Shown: positions 8,601 through 13,625 of the stretch, piece by piece | How the letters are laid out: every line of letters begins with the position of its first letter | How positions within the stretch are numbered: the first letter of the stretch is position 1 | Origin: Chlamydomonas sphaeroides | Lineage: Eukaryota; Chlorophyta; Chlorophyceae; Chlamydomonadales; Chlamydomonadaceae | Assembly (NCBI GenBank): GCA_001662425.1 | Contig: BDDC01000756.1 | Coordinates: 3,884 to 17,508 of the forward strand | DNA length: 13,625 nt | Direction: 5' to 3' | Notes under the pieces: generated by a model | Database searches by the model: none | The model's input: the letters and a program-made list of their open reading frames with translations, nothing else | What the model was told of the DNA's origin: nothing | Translations under genes and position numbers: made by a program

Positions 8601-10372
8601 GCACAGCGCAGCACAGCACAGCACAGCACACCCGGGTTGGTGTCTCTGGCAACACCAGCGAGAGGAGGGCGAGCCAACCCTTAGATGTAAGCACTACGAG
8701 CCCGCTCGCCTGCTGTTTGGAGGCAGGCGTGGGGTCTGGGCTACTTGCACACATTGCGGGGTGGTTGCGGTGCTGTGCGGTGCTGTGCGGTGCTGTGCTG
8801 TGCTGCGCTGTGCTGTGCTGTGCTGTGTGTGTCGGGACGCGGTGGTAGGCGGCCAGTGGCTTTATACAACAATGCGCAGCAGGGCATGTGTCAGTCTCTT
8901 GCCCCATCCCATGGCCAGCAGGCGGTGCAAGGAGGTCATGCATGTGTAGCCGTAGAGCCGCCGAGGGTTTACCATGGCTACTTGTGAGAGCTTCACGCAC
9001 GCACGAGGCATGAGGCACAAGGCATGCGGCATGCCCGCCGCCACACACACCCGGCTTGCACACTTGCCTGCCACCTCAACCACCAGGTCCAGGCGGCCGC
9101 TGAACCCCACCTCTACAAACTCGTCACCTGCGCAGCAGACATGTACGGCACATGTGAGTGGAATGTACGGCACGTACGACGTAAGGTTGGCGCTGGATGC
9201 ATGCTCAGCTAGGGTGGAGAAGTCGTTGCTGCCGGCAGCGCGCGCCCGCCCCTGCCTGCCTTGCAGCGGCACACGCGCGCAGCAGATGGGCACGTACAGC
9301 AGCCCATCAACGAGGGGTACGTACCCGCAACACCGCACGTGCTTGTCCCAAGCTTCTGCCCGCCCATGGGCCACGCCCCCTCTGTGCACCTCACAGTGAC
9401 CACGCACCCACCGCTGCTAGCAATCCCGTTGGAGCCGACGTCCAGCCCCACGTAAGTCCACCGCGAGTAGGCGCACTCCAGATTGACAGTGGCACCAGGG
9501 ACTGTGGGCAAGCAAACGCACGGGCGGGCGTATGCATGGGTGCGTGCCTCATAGGCCGGCGGCAGCAGTTTCAGGCGGCGGTCGCAACCTGTGGGGTGTG
9601 GACTCGGCTAGTTTGGCCGGGCACGCACGCACACGCCCTGGCATGAGCTGTTGCGTGAGCCTAGCTAGCCCCTCTCGCTCCCATTGCGGCACGCAACCAA
9701 GCAACGCCGCCCGCCGGTCCAATGACACAGCCCATTGGGAGGGTTCTTCCTCGCTGGATCGATCACCCAACATTCGCCGGGGCTCACTCAATCCTCCTGC
9801 GGGCGTGGGACGGTGGGGGCGCATGTATGTCGGGTCCGTCCTGGTGTCCTGGTCTTGAGGTGAGGGCGGCCTAACCCGGCAAGCAGCTAGCACGTGGCTG
9901 GCTCTTCATAAAAGCAGCACGTGCCGGCCTTGCGGACTCGCACGCACCTCCCGAGTCCTTCAGCTGCCGTGCGAATCGCGTGCCGGTAGCATGGGTCATG
10001 ACGCCATCCTCCCGTTGGGACGCTGCGCGGAGCGGCAGGCCTGTGCGCGTGGCGAGAGCAAGATGGTGCGGGTACGCTGGGTTACGAGCCACACAACGGC
10101 AGGAAGACGGCGTGCTCAAACGCAGCGAATACGGACTGCAAAGCCGCTGCCATAGTCTTGGGATGCGAAGCTGGGGTGCGCTTCGGCGGGCGGCGGGGTT
10201 GGATTTGGCTAAAACGTACTCCGGCACCGCCCCGACCAGCAAACACGTCATCAACGCTGACGTTATCTTTGAAACGTATCTTACTAGTGCTCATAGACCT
10301 CGTTTCTTTAGCTGCGGCGGTACCGGCGACAAGCACCGCCAGCATAGCGTACAAGAGCCGCGAAATATTCAT
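1506..10372 (-). CDS. Gene A: secreted multi-domain beta-trefoil (ricin-B-like) proline-rich glycoprotein
   Basis: This is a spliced gene of about 22 exons. The model, in transcript order with plus-strand coordinates, is: 10372-10237, 10040-9948, 9501-9412, 9127-9068, 8459-8335, 8171-8131, 8004-7866, 7661-7307, 7123-7028, 6709-6644, 6084-5916, 5604-5489, 5068-4982, 4761-4666, 4356-4294, 4055-3899, 3677-3437, an uncertain exon near 3112-2950, 2649-2575, 2305-2237, 2006-1859, 1620-1506. Phases agree at every junction except around the uncertain exon, and introns are GT-AG except one GC-AG. The product is about 850-900 residues: signal peptide, short N-terminal region, then four domains of roughly 150 residues separated by proline-rich linkers. 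Each domain has three cysteine-paired lobes. Export to the wall or extracellular matrix is inferred from the signal peptide and the RRSPPP linkers. Sugar binding is possible but unproven, because the classic QxW motif is missing. I do not recognise a named gene. Confidence 0.78.
1829..1850. repeat. (GCAC)n microsatellite in gene A intron 21
   Basis: Tandem ACGC/GCAC tetranucleotides lie a few bases inside the intron from the exon 21 donor at 1858. Confidence 0.8.
2787..2808. repeat. (GGCGA)n pentanucleotide repeat, gene A intron
   Basis: About four tandem copies of GCGAG lie between the probable exon 18 and exon 19. No function is seen. Confidence 0.75.
2898..2927. repeat. AT-rich tract with an 18-bp perfect palindrome
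   Basis: ACATACATATATGTATGT (2898-2915) is its own reverse complement and is followed by further TA repeats. It is strikingly AT-rich for this sequence and lies in the intron before exon 19 of gene A. Confidence 0.8.
2950..3112 (-). other. Probable gene A linker 3 (exon 18), borders unresolved
   Basis: The domain 3 exon ends in phase 0 and the next clear exon (2649-2575) begins in phase 1, so an exon with 3n+1 bases must lie between them. The best candidate includes RAAPPPPIAGRRG, ending at CGAG|GTGTGC (2950), which resembles the PPPPPIVAAAD end of linker 2. In that frame the nearest phase-0 acceptor is GGGGCAG at 3113, giving a 163-nt exon with a non-repetitive start. A shorter version from an acceptor at 2980 fits only in a frame that loses the prolines. 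The true borders need a transcript. Confidence 0.35.
3437..4761 (-). other. Gene A domain 3: beta-trefoil-like domain (exons 14-17)
   Basis: The exons are 96, 63, 157 and 241 nt. Lobe 1 has RPLLLTTMRRP, RRCAAALNGG, then VEDPCHVDTSYWYAS. Lobe 2 has FRAARDTQSCMAAP, GVARCSAG and VVNFFVAQ. Lobe 3 has NRQLCVDFFATQ and TLQRCSLDQWYQQFE. In lobe 3 a Gly/Ala/Asp/Ser-rich insertion of about 40 residues lies between the two cysteines (3477-3620), which explains the long last exon. Exons 14-16 have the same phases as the matching exons of domain 2. Exon 17 ends in phase 0 at GAG|GTGAGC. Confidence 0.66.
3861..3898. repeat. CA/CGCA-rich microsatellite beside exon 16 donor
   Basis: Imperfect ACAC/CGCA repeats occupy the first ~38 bases of the intron that follows exon 16 of gene A on the minus strand. 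Confidence 0.7.
4982..5068 (-). other. Gene A linker 2: short proline-rich exon (exon 13)
   Basis: An 87-nt exon, phase 1-1, encodes GTRPPPPKRSPPPPPRR, then PPPPPIVAAADI. The donor is ATCC|GTGAGT and the acceptor is CACGCAG|GC. It is the shorter equivalent of linker 1 and of gene B's second linker at 13208-13315. Its symmetric phase allows it to be gained or lost without disturbing the frame. Confidence 0.68.
5401..5428. repeat. (GGCT)7 microsatellite in gene A intron 12
   Basis: Seven tandem GGCT units lie inside the intron between exon 12 and exon 13. Confidence 0.9.
5489..7123 (-). other. Gene A domain 2: beta-trefoil-like domain (exons 9-12)
   Basis: The four exons are 96, 66, 169 and 116 nt, with phases 1-1, 1-1, 1-2, 2-1. 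Lobe 1 has STCLDVRDAPGEVLL followed by SAPCDG and SQLFMFEA. Lobe 2 has EYCLAVLRGS, GAEVGLTACG and HAYWFAY. Lobe 3 has PSMCLSSWSS, NILPCAT and YQQYTLQ. A cysteine pair about 14-22 residues apart in each lobe, with an aromatic pair at each lobe end, is the layout of ricin-B-type trefoils. Gene B's domain has the same first two exon lengths and the same phases. Other three-lobed folds are possible. Confidence 0.68.
6223..6237. repeat. 15-bp inverted repeat AAGTGGT-T-ACCACTT
   Basis: Two 7-bp arms flank one base, inside a locally AT-richer patch (about 6190-6255) of gene A intron 10. No transposon ends or target duplication were identified around it. Confidence 0.7.
7307..7661 (-). other. Gene A linker 1: long Arg/Ser/Pro repeat (exon 8)
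   Basis: This exon encodes about 118 residues. It starts RSPPPPRHSPPPP, continues as roughly fifteen tandem RRSPPP or RRSPPPP units, and ends in a hydrophobic, non-repetitive tail SFLDIALGIGLIGANIGS. The acceptor CTGCAG|CGC is in phase 0, matching the end of exon 7, and the donor ACC|GTGAGT is in phase 1. Serine-proline repeats like this are normally hydroxylated and O-glycosylated rods in algal wall proteins. The alternating arginine pairs give the rod a strong positive charge. The tail is absent from the other linkers. Confidence 0.7.
7386..7661 (-). repeat. Tandem 18-21 bp coding repeat (RRSPPP(P) units)
   Basis: The plus strand reads as tandem GGCGGCGAACGGCGCGGG-type units with small variants, in multiples of three, so the linker can change length without losing frame. 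Open frames on the opposite strand (Gly-rich or Ala/Gly-rich) are by-products of the repeat. Confidence 0.75.
8470..8630. repeat. (AGCAC)n pentanucleotide array, ~32 units
   Basis: About 160 bp of AGCAC units with occasional AGCGC variants. It begins about 11 bp from the exon 5 acceptor in gene A intron 4, so on the transcribed strand it is a TGCTG-rich tract immediately upstream of the 3' splice site. Confidence 0.9.
8769..8826. repeat. (GTGCT)n pentanucleotide array, inverted relative to 8470-8630
   Basis: About 11-12 GTGCT/GTGCG units on the plus strand, the reverse complement of the array at 8470-8630. The two are separated by about 138 bp within the same intron, so the transcript could fold back on itself. 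Confidence 0.88.
9948..10309 (-). other. Gene A N-terminal region (rest of exon 1, intron 1, exon 2)
   Basis: Exon 1 ends ...VDDVFA plus one base at a GTCGGG donor (10237). Exon 2 (10040-9948) follows a pyrimidine-rich acceptor ending CACAG and ends RQLKDSG with a GTGCGT donor. The corresponding part of gene B ends exon 1 with ETA plus one base at a GTCGGC donor, and its exon 2 ends RQLEAEG. This shared pattern supports both models. No domain is recognised; the region is polar and may be a propeptide or linker. Exon 1 uses many A/T-ending codons, unlike the later exons. Confidence 0.6.
10310..10372 (-). other. Signal peptide of gene A
   Basis: The first 21 residues begin MNISRLLYAMLAVLVAG and end in AAA, followed by KETRS. 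A short basic n-region, a hydrophobic core and small residues at -3 and -1 make a textbook secretory signal. An in-frame ATG exists upstream at 10498, but it would place 42 non-hydrophobic residues before the signal, so 10372 is preferred as the start. Confidence 0.8.
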
Positions 10373-10943
10373 TACGCTTGTGTCTCGCTTTGTAGCGTCG
10401 CTGGAGGGATATGGCAGCGCAGATCCTTCCGACGTTATGTTACGCGTAGGTCCTAAAAACCTTGAACGAGGAGACTGCGCTGCCGGGTGTGTATGCATGC
10501 GTTAAGTGTCGCCTGTATGCGTACAAGGCGTCCTGCTTATGTCACATAGCAGTCCACTCATGGTCATTGCATCACAACGTAAACCTGCTCGATGCCGCCA
10601 CATGCGCCAGCACTGTTTGTTGGAACGTACTTCACCAGCTGGGCTAGACAGCGGCAAGCATCGTGGCGCGTTTATAAGCTGGATGGGGCGAGGGGGATGC
10701 CGTCAGCGTGTTGTTTCGTGTCAGTTCCGGTAGTTGGTGCCGAGACGCCTAGAAACGCCAAGCTGAGTGAGGTGGCCCCACTTGCTGAGTATGACTCCCT
10801 CAGCGGGTTGTCCAACAGCTTGCTGTTTCAATGAACAGGCTTCGCGTGCGTGCAGCGCGCGATGTAGGCCCAGCTTGCTACCGCGGCGACAATGGCGAGC
10901 TTATCATATATTTACCACACGGAGTCACCTCGCGATAGCTGCG
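10373..10943. promoter_or_regulatory. Divergent promoter region between gene A and gene B
   Basis: This spacer separates the start codons of the two head-to-head genes, is visibly less GC-rich than its surroundings, and contains no gene that I can support. A palindromic TTATAA (10672-10677) reads as TATAAG on the plus strand and TATAAA on the minus strand, so it could serve either gene. A second AT-rich element (CATATATTTA, 10905-10914) lies about 30 bp before gene B's ATG and would imply a very short leader. The open frames here have no codon bias or domain. Confidence 0.45.
10672..10677. promoter_or_regulatory. Candidate TATA box (palindromic TTATAA)
   Basis: TTTATAAGC is a TATA-like sequence about 300 bp upstream of gene A's ATG and about 270 bp upstream of gene B's ATG. 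Its symmetry means the sequence alone does not say which gene it serves. Confidence 0.35.
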
Positions 10944-11221
10944 ATGGTGCTCTTGTTCCTCTCACCCGTCATCAACGCCGACGATGGCGACGAAACGGCA
11001 GGTCGGCAAGTGATGGTCCTTAGCTGTAATCCTCGTGGCATGGTCATGAAGCTGCGGTTGCTCACTGCGAACGACGTGCCCGTACCTTGCTGGTGTGCAC
11101 GCCATACCCGTCTGCAATGGCCTGCCTTTCGTGCCTTTCTCGTGTGCCTCAGACCGAGGGACAAGCGCAGCAGCACCCGACGCGCGCCCAAGCTGGCTCG
11201 GTCGTCAGCTGGAGGCTGAAG
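10944..11221 (+). other. Gene B signal sequence and N-terminal region (exons 1-2)
   Basis: Exon 1 (10944-11001) encodes MVLLFLSPVINADDGDETA plus one base. The hydrophobic run followed by INA fits a short signal peptide. Exon 2 (11153-11221) follows a CCTCAG acceptor, encodes RGTSAAAPDARPSWLG and RQLEAEG, and ends at GAAG|GTGCGG. It corresponds to gene A exon 2, which ends RQLKDSG in the same phase. Confidence 0.5.
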
Positions 11222-13625
11222 GTGCGGCTCTCAAGAGACACTGGGCCCCTCCAAGTTCATGTGCCTGTGGCTCGTCCTTCACTTCCGCTCGCTCCCCGCG
11301 CACTGTGCTCTTCCCCATTCCGCAGTCAGCGACGCCGAGCCGCCACCCGCACGTAGTCGCAGCCCGCCACCTGTTCGCCGGCCTCAGCCGCCTACCCGCA
11401 GCCCACCCCCACGCCGCTCTCCTCCGCCTCCCGTCCGCAGCCCTCCCCCACGTCGTCGCTCGCCTCCGCCTCCCGTCCGCAGCCCACCCCCACGTCGTCG
11501 CTCGCCTCCGCCTCCCGTCCGCAGCCCACCCCCACGCCGCTCGCCTCCGCCTCCCGTCTCCAGCCCACCCCCTCGTCGCTCGCCTCCGCCTCCCGTCCGC
11601 AGCCCACCCCCTCGCCGCTCTCCCACGCCTCCCGTCCACAGCCCTCCCCGTCGCCGCTCTTCTCCGCCACCCGTCCGCAGCCCTCCCCCTCGCCGCTATT
11701 CACCACCCCCAGTCCGCAGCCCTCCCCCACGCCGCTCGCCGCCGCCTCCCGTCCGCAGCCCTCCCCCACGCCGGCCTCCCCCTCCCGGCTCGCCCAGCCC
11801 TCCCTACATTGTGGACCTGGAGGGGCTTTCCAAGTCACTGAACCAGTCATCCAAGGCAGTACTCAGTAAAGGCATTCCCACGCTGCGCGCCCCCAGGTCC
11901 GATAAACTCCCAAACACGCCTCCCCCTATCTTGCGGTCTTTTTGCTCTCTGTGCTCCCGCAGCGCCCGGGGCCGAAATGACGCTGGCCAAGTTCGATACG
12001 TACCCCGGCGACACCCTGCAGTGCCTGTCCTTCATGCTCGAGGACACACCATACTATGGTATGTGTGTGTGTCGCGAAGGGTTGGCCTTGCGATGGCGGT
12101 CGGCGTGGTGGCGGTGTGCAGGACGCCTCCTGGCACGCACTGGGCCACACACACGAACCTGCCCGAGCCACCAGAAGGTCGCAGGTCCCCACCTCCCTCC
12201 GCCCGCAACCGCAACCCACAGGCGGCACCGCGCGGTACAGCAAGTGCGACGGCGGCGCCGCACAGCGGCTGATCCCGGAGCACGTGGGTGGGTCGATCGG
12301 GGGCGGCGCGCTGCTGCCTTGAGCTCTCGGGCTGCTTGCTTGACGTCGTCCGCAACGCAGCTCAAACCCCGCCCCACGACTTGCTTGCGACGCACGCCGC
12401 AGGCTGCGCCCTGCACTGCCCAACTTCTACTCCGCCTCCCAGCGGCTCCTGCGCAGCCCACTCACAACGCCCACATGGGTCGCCGCCCTCCTGCTCCTGC
12501 CCGCAGCGTGGGGCTTCTACAGCCTGCGGTCCCTCCTCAACCCCGCCCTCTGCCTGGCGGCCCTGGGCGGGCAGTCGGCGCCGGGCTCACGCGTGGGGCT
12601 GATGCCGTGCGCCGTCCGGCACTACGCCTGGTGGTACGCCGAGCTCAAGGACAGTGCCGCGTGAGCGGGTCAGGGCAGGGCGGGGCGGGCGGCTGGGGTG
12701 AGTGACGATGGGCCAAGCAGGCCTCCATGGGTGCTCGGGGTCACTTGCTTCGACACAGCCCTCGCCCGCCTGCGGAGCGGAGCGGCGGCGGGGCGCAGCG
12801 GCAAGTACGTACATCGGGGCGCGGTCCTGCCGGCCCTGATGACGAGGCCGGCTGTGACGAGCGAGCGAGCGAAGTCGCCATCACCGTTACCCTTCCATCC
12901 ACCTGCCTCCGCATCCGCCGCCACGCATCGCAGGATCCGGCTGCGGCCCGCACACGCCTTCTCCATGTGCCTGGCCAGCCTGTTCGCGTGGCCCAGCATC
13001 GAGACCTGTGACATGCCGCCGTACAGCACCTGGTACAACGACTTTCGGGTCATACCGGGTGCGTTGACGTCATTGCTGGGCCGCTTCAGCGGCGGCTGGA
13101 TGGGTCTGTCCGCGTGTCTGGCTTCCTTGGTTCAGGGTTGCACATCGCCCTGGGCACGGCCGTCTGGACCTGTTGAGTGAAAGCCCTCGGCGCTGTCCCT
13201 GCGACAGGGTCCACATGGCCGCCGCCGCCGTCGCCGCCGCCGCGGCCCCGGCCGCCGCCGCCGCCGCGGCCCCGGCCGCCGTGGCCGCCCATGTCCGTGG
13301 TGCCCGTGTCCACTCGTGAGTGTCGTACATACCGGTAGCTACAGCTGTGTGACACAGGTGATCTGCGGGAGCGTGTCACGAGCACATCGCGAGCGCAGGA
13401 GGCCCCAACGTTGCTTGGGCGGGCCCCGCGGACACATAGCCAGTGAGGTACTGGAGTATTCCGAGCCCTCCGGGGCCCCTCCAGGCCCTCCCACGCTTGA
13501 GGCCTCCGGGGCCCCTCCAAGCCCTCCCGGCCCTCCGGACCCTTTACCCGCCCCCCCGGCACTCCGGGCACTCCGGGCACTCCGGGCACTCCGGGCACTC
13601 CGGGCACTCCGGGCACTCCGGGCAC
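10944..13625 (+). CDS. Gene B: paralogue of gene A, secreted proline-rich beta-trefoil-like glycoprotein, partial
   Basis: Exons visible are 10944-11001, 11153-11221, 11326-11865, 11963-12058, 12222-12287, 12507-12660, 12934-13058 and 13208-13315. All junctions are GT-AG and in phase, and together they encode about 405 residues before the gene runs off the right edge. The order is a short hydrophobic start (MVLLFLSPVINA), a polar N-terminal stretch, a ~175-residue RRSPPPP linker, one three-lobed cysteine-paired domain and a second proline-rich linker. At least one more domain is expected beyond the window. It lacks the first domain of gene A. Exon lengths of 96 and 66 nt and the phase series 1-1, 1-1, 1-2, 2-1 are identical to those of gene A domain 2. 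The start codon is the weakest point: no upstream in-frame ATG gives a better signal peptide, yet the hydrophobic run continues upstream of 10944 (SHLAIAAM), so a missing first exon or a base error is possible. Confidence 0.72.
11326..11865 (+). other. Gene B linker 1: long Arg/Ser/Pro rod (exon 3)
   Basis: A 540-nt exon begins SDAEPPPARSRSPPP and continues with repeats of SPPPRRSPPPPVR. It ends in a non-proline tail containing YIVDLEGLSKSLNQSSKAVL, then CTCA|GTAAAG. The acceptor is CCGCAG and the phase is 1-1. It is the counterpart of gene A linker 1, which also has a non-repetitive tail before the first exon of the next domain, but valine replaces some arginines and the repeat unit is longer. 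Confidence 0.72.
11371..11790 (+). repeat. Tandem ~39-bp coding repeat (SPPPRRSPPPPVR units)
   Basis: About ten tandem units of roughly 39 bp encode the 13-residue period. Variants differ by whole codons (RR or RRR, TPP, HSPP, RYSPP), so the frame stays open throughout. Confidence 0.75.
11963..13058 (+). other. Gene B domain 1: beta-trefoil-like domain (exons 4-7)
   Basis: Exons of 96, 66, 154 and 125 nt with phases 1-1, 1-1, 1-2, 2-1. Lobe 1 has DTLQCLSFMLEDTP and ARYSKCDGGAAQRLI. Lobe 2 has NPALCLAALGGQ, RVGLMPCAV and YAWWYAEL. Lobe 3 has LRPAHAFSMCLASLFAWP, IETCDMP and TWYNDFRV. These align position by position with gene A domain 2 (for example LRPxHAxSMCL in both), so the cysteine pairs are conserved. 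AQRL in lobe 1 is the nearest thing to a QxW-like position. Confidence 0.7.
13208..13315 (+). other. Gene B linker 2: proline-rich exon (exon 8)
   Basis: A 108-nt phase 1-1 exon encodes STWPPPPSPPPRPRPPPPP, then RPRPPWPPMSVVPVST. The acceptor is GCGACAG|GG and the donor ACTC|GTGAGT. It occupies the same place as gene A linker 2 and ends with the same kind of donor, C|GTGAGT. The next domain exon is not visible in the window. Confidence 0.68.
13316..13625 (+). other. Start of gene B intron 8, running to the window edge
   Basis: It follows the GTGAGT donor at 13316. No exon resembling the expected 96-nt lobe 1 exon is visible. It contains two copies of a CTCCGGGGCCCCTCCA-type block (about 13466-13492 and 13502-13528) and then the 9-bp minisatellite. 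Confidence 0.5.
13558..13625. repeat. 9-bp minisatellite (GGCACTCCG)n, at least 7.5 copies
   Basis: Perfect tandem 9-mers continue to the end of the window, so the array is cut. On the minus strand it reads as (VPG)n, which only looks collagen-like or elastin-like. Confidence 0.92.

Larger units (their letters stand above)
8460..9067 (-). other. Gene A intron 4, apparent GC-AG intron holding two microsatellites
   Basis: The 5' border reads CAG|GCAAGT on the minus strand, the classic form of a GC donor, and the 3' border reads GGGGCGCAG|GC. Cutting there gives phase 1 on both sides and joins VVEVAG to SDGFRFK. The GT dinucleotides nearby give the wrong phase. The intron contains the repeat arrays at 8470-8630 and 8769-8826. 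Confidence 0.55.
7866..9501 (-). other. Gene A domain 1: divergent beta-trefoil-like domain (exons 3-7)
   Basis: Five exons (9501-9412, 9127-9068, 8459-8335, 8171-8131, 8004-7866) join in frame into about 150 residues. Lobes 2 and 3 carry the family pattern: LLCMSVMASSS..GASVVLTLC ending near SQVWRAW, and LDLCLDASEPY ... LRVQAC ending YQGFI. Lobe 1 is unusual, with a single cysteine (VNLECAYSRW) and a WTYVGLDVGS stretch. The exon lengths and phases (1-1, 1-1, 1-0, 0-2, 2-0) differ from the other domains, so this one is more distant or was acquired separately. Gene B has no counterpart at this position. Confidence 0.6.

Noticed and set aside
8302..9063. Cys/Ala/Val-Leu repeat proteins (CCAVL)n across 8409-8677 and 8745-8987
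   Set aside because: These are translations of the AGCAC and GTGCT microsatellites. Only 8335-8459 is coding, as gene A exon 5.
10592..10834. 80-residue plus-strand open frame in the divergent spacer
   Set aside because: It has no codon bias typical of the genome, no recognisable domain and no match to gene B's first exons; it could be chance.
11384..11850. Minus-strand Gly-rich open frames opposite gene B linker 1
   Set aside because: Same reason: they are shadows of the proline-rich coding repeat on the plus strand.
7307..11865. Assignment to the pherophorin family on the basis of proline-rich linkers
   Set aside because: The linkers are similar, but the flanking domains lack the conserved pherophorin (DUF3707) cysteine pattern and instead show three-lobed trefoil-like repeats.
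13086..13625. Collagen-like (VPG)n open frame on the minus strand
   Set aside because: It is produced by the 9-bp minisatellite and runs antisense through the well-supported gene B exons at 12934-13058 and 13208-13315.
1..13625. Bacterial-type features: operons, Shine-Dalgarno sites, CRISPR arrays, tRNA or rRNA genes
   Set aside because: The coding sequence is spliced and eukaryotic. The regular repeats are microsatellites or coding repeats without spacers, and no cloverleaf or rRNA motif was seen.

Overview
The window looks like nuclear DNA of a volvocine or Chlamydomonas-type green alga. The evidence is high GC, many short GT-AG introns with G/C-rich borders, arginine/serine/proline linkers of the kind seen in algal cell-wall and extracellular-matrix hydroxyproline-rich glycoproteins, abundant microsatellites, a TGTAA polyadenylation motif, and a LINE fragment. 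The species cannot be named from the sequence alone.

Two related genes are arranged head to head around a ~570 bp spacer (10373-10943). Gene A is on the minus strand and runs from ATG 10372 to TAG 1506. I could rebuild it exon by exon: about 22 exons whose borders and phases agree, with one exon (number 18) uncertain. It encodes a predicted secreted protein of roughly 850-900 residues: signal peptide, short N-terminal region, then four cysteine-paired, three-lobed domains separated by proline-rich linkers. Gene B is on the plus strand, from about 10944 past the right edge. It has the same plan but goes straight from its N-terminal region into a long RRSPPPP-type linker. One complete three-lobed domain and a second linker are visible before the window ends.

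The three-lobed domains resemble divergent ricin-B-type beta-trefoils. Each lobe has a C(L/M)-type cysteine, a Gly/Val/Leu stretch, a second cysteine and an aromatic pair at the lobe end, in place of the classic QxW. The domains of the two genes share exon lengths (96 and 63-69 nt for the two halves of lobe 1) and phases (1-1, 1-1, 1-2, 2-1). This shows common descent and suggests growth by duplication of a phase-symmetric linker-plus-domain cassette. A plausible role is a carbohydrate-binding or structural glycoprotein of the wall or matrix; this is inference.

Layout: 1-307 LINE 3' end (minus); 308-860 nothing recognised; 861-1505 3' UTR of gene A; 1506-10372 gene A; 10373-10943 divergent promoter region; 10944-13315 gene B exons; 13316-13625 gene B intron with a 9-bp minisatellite. 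Simple repeats sit mostly in introns, including two opposite-orientation pentanucleotide arrays inside a GC-AG intron of gene A.
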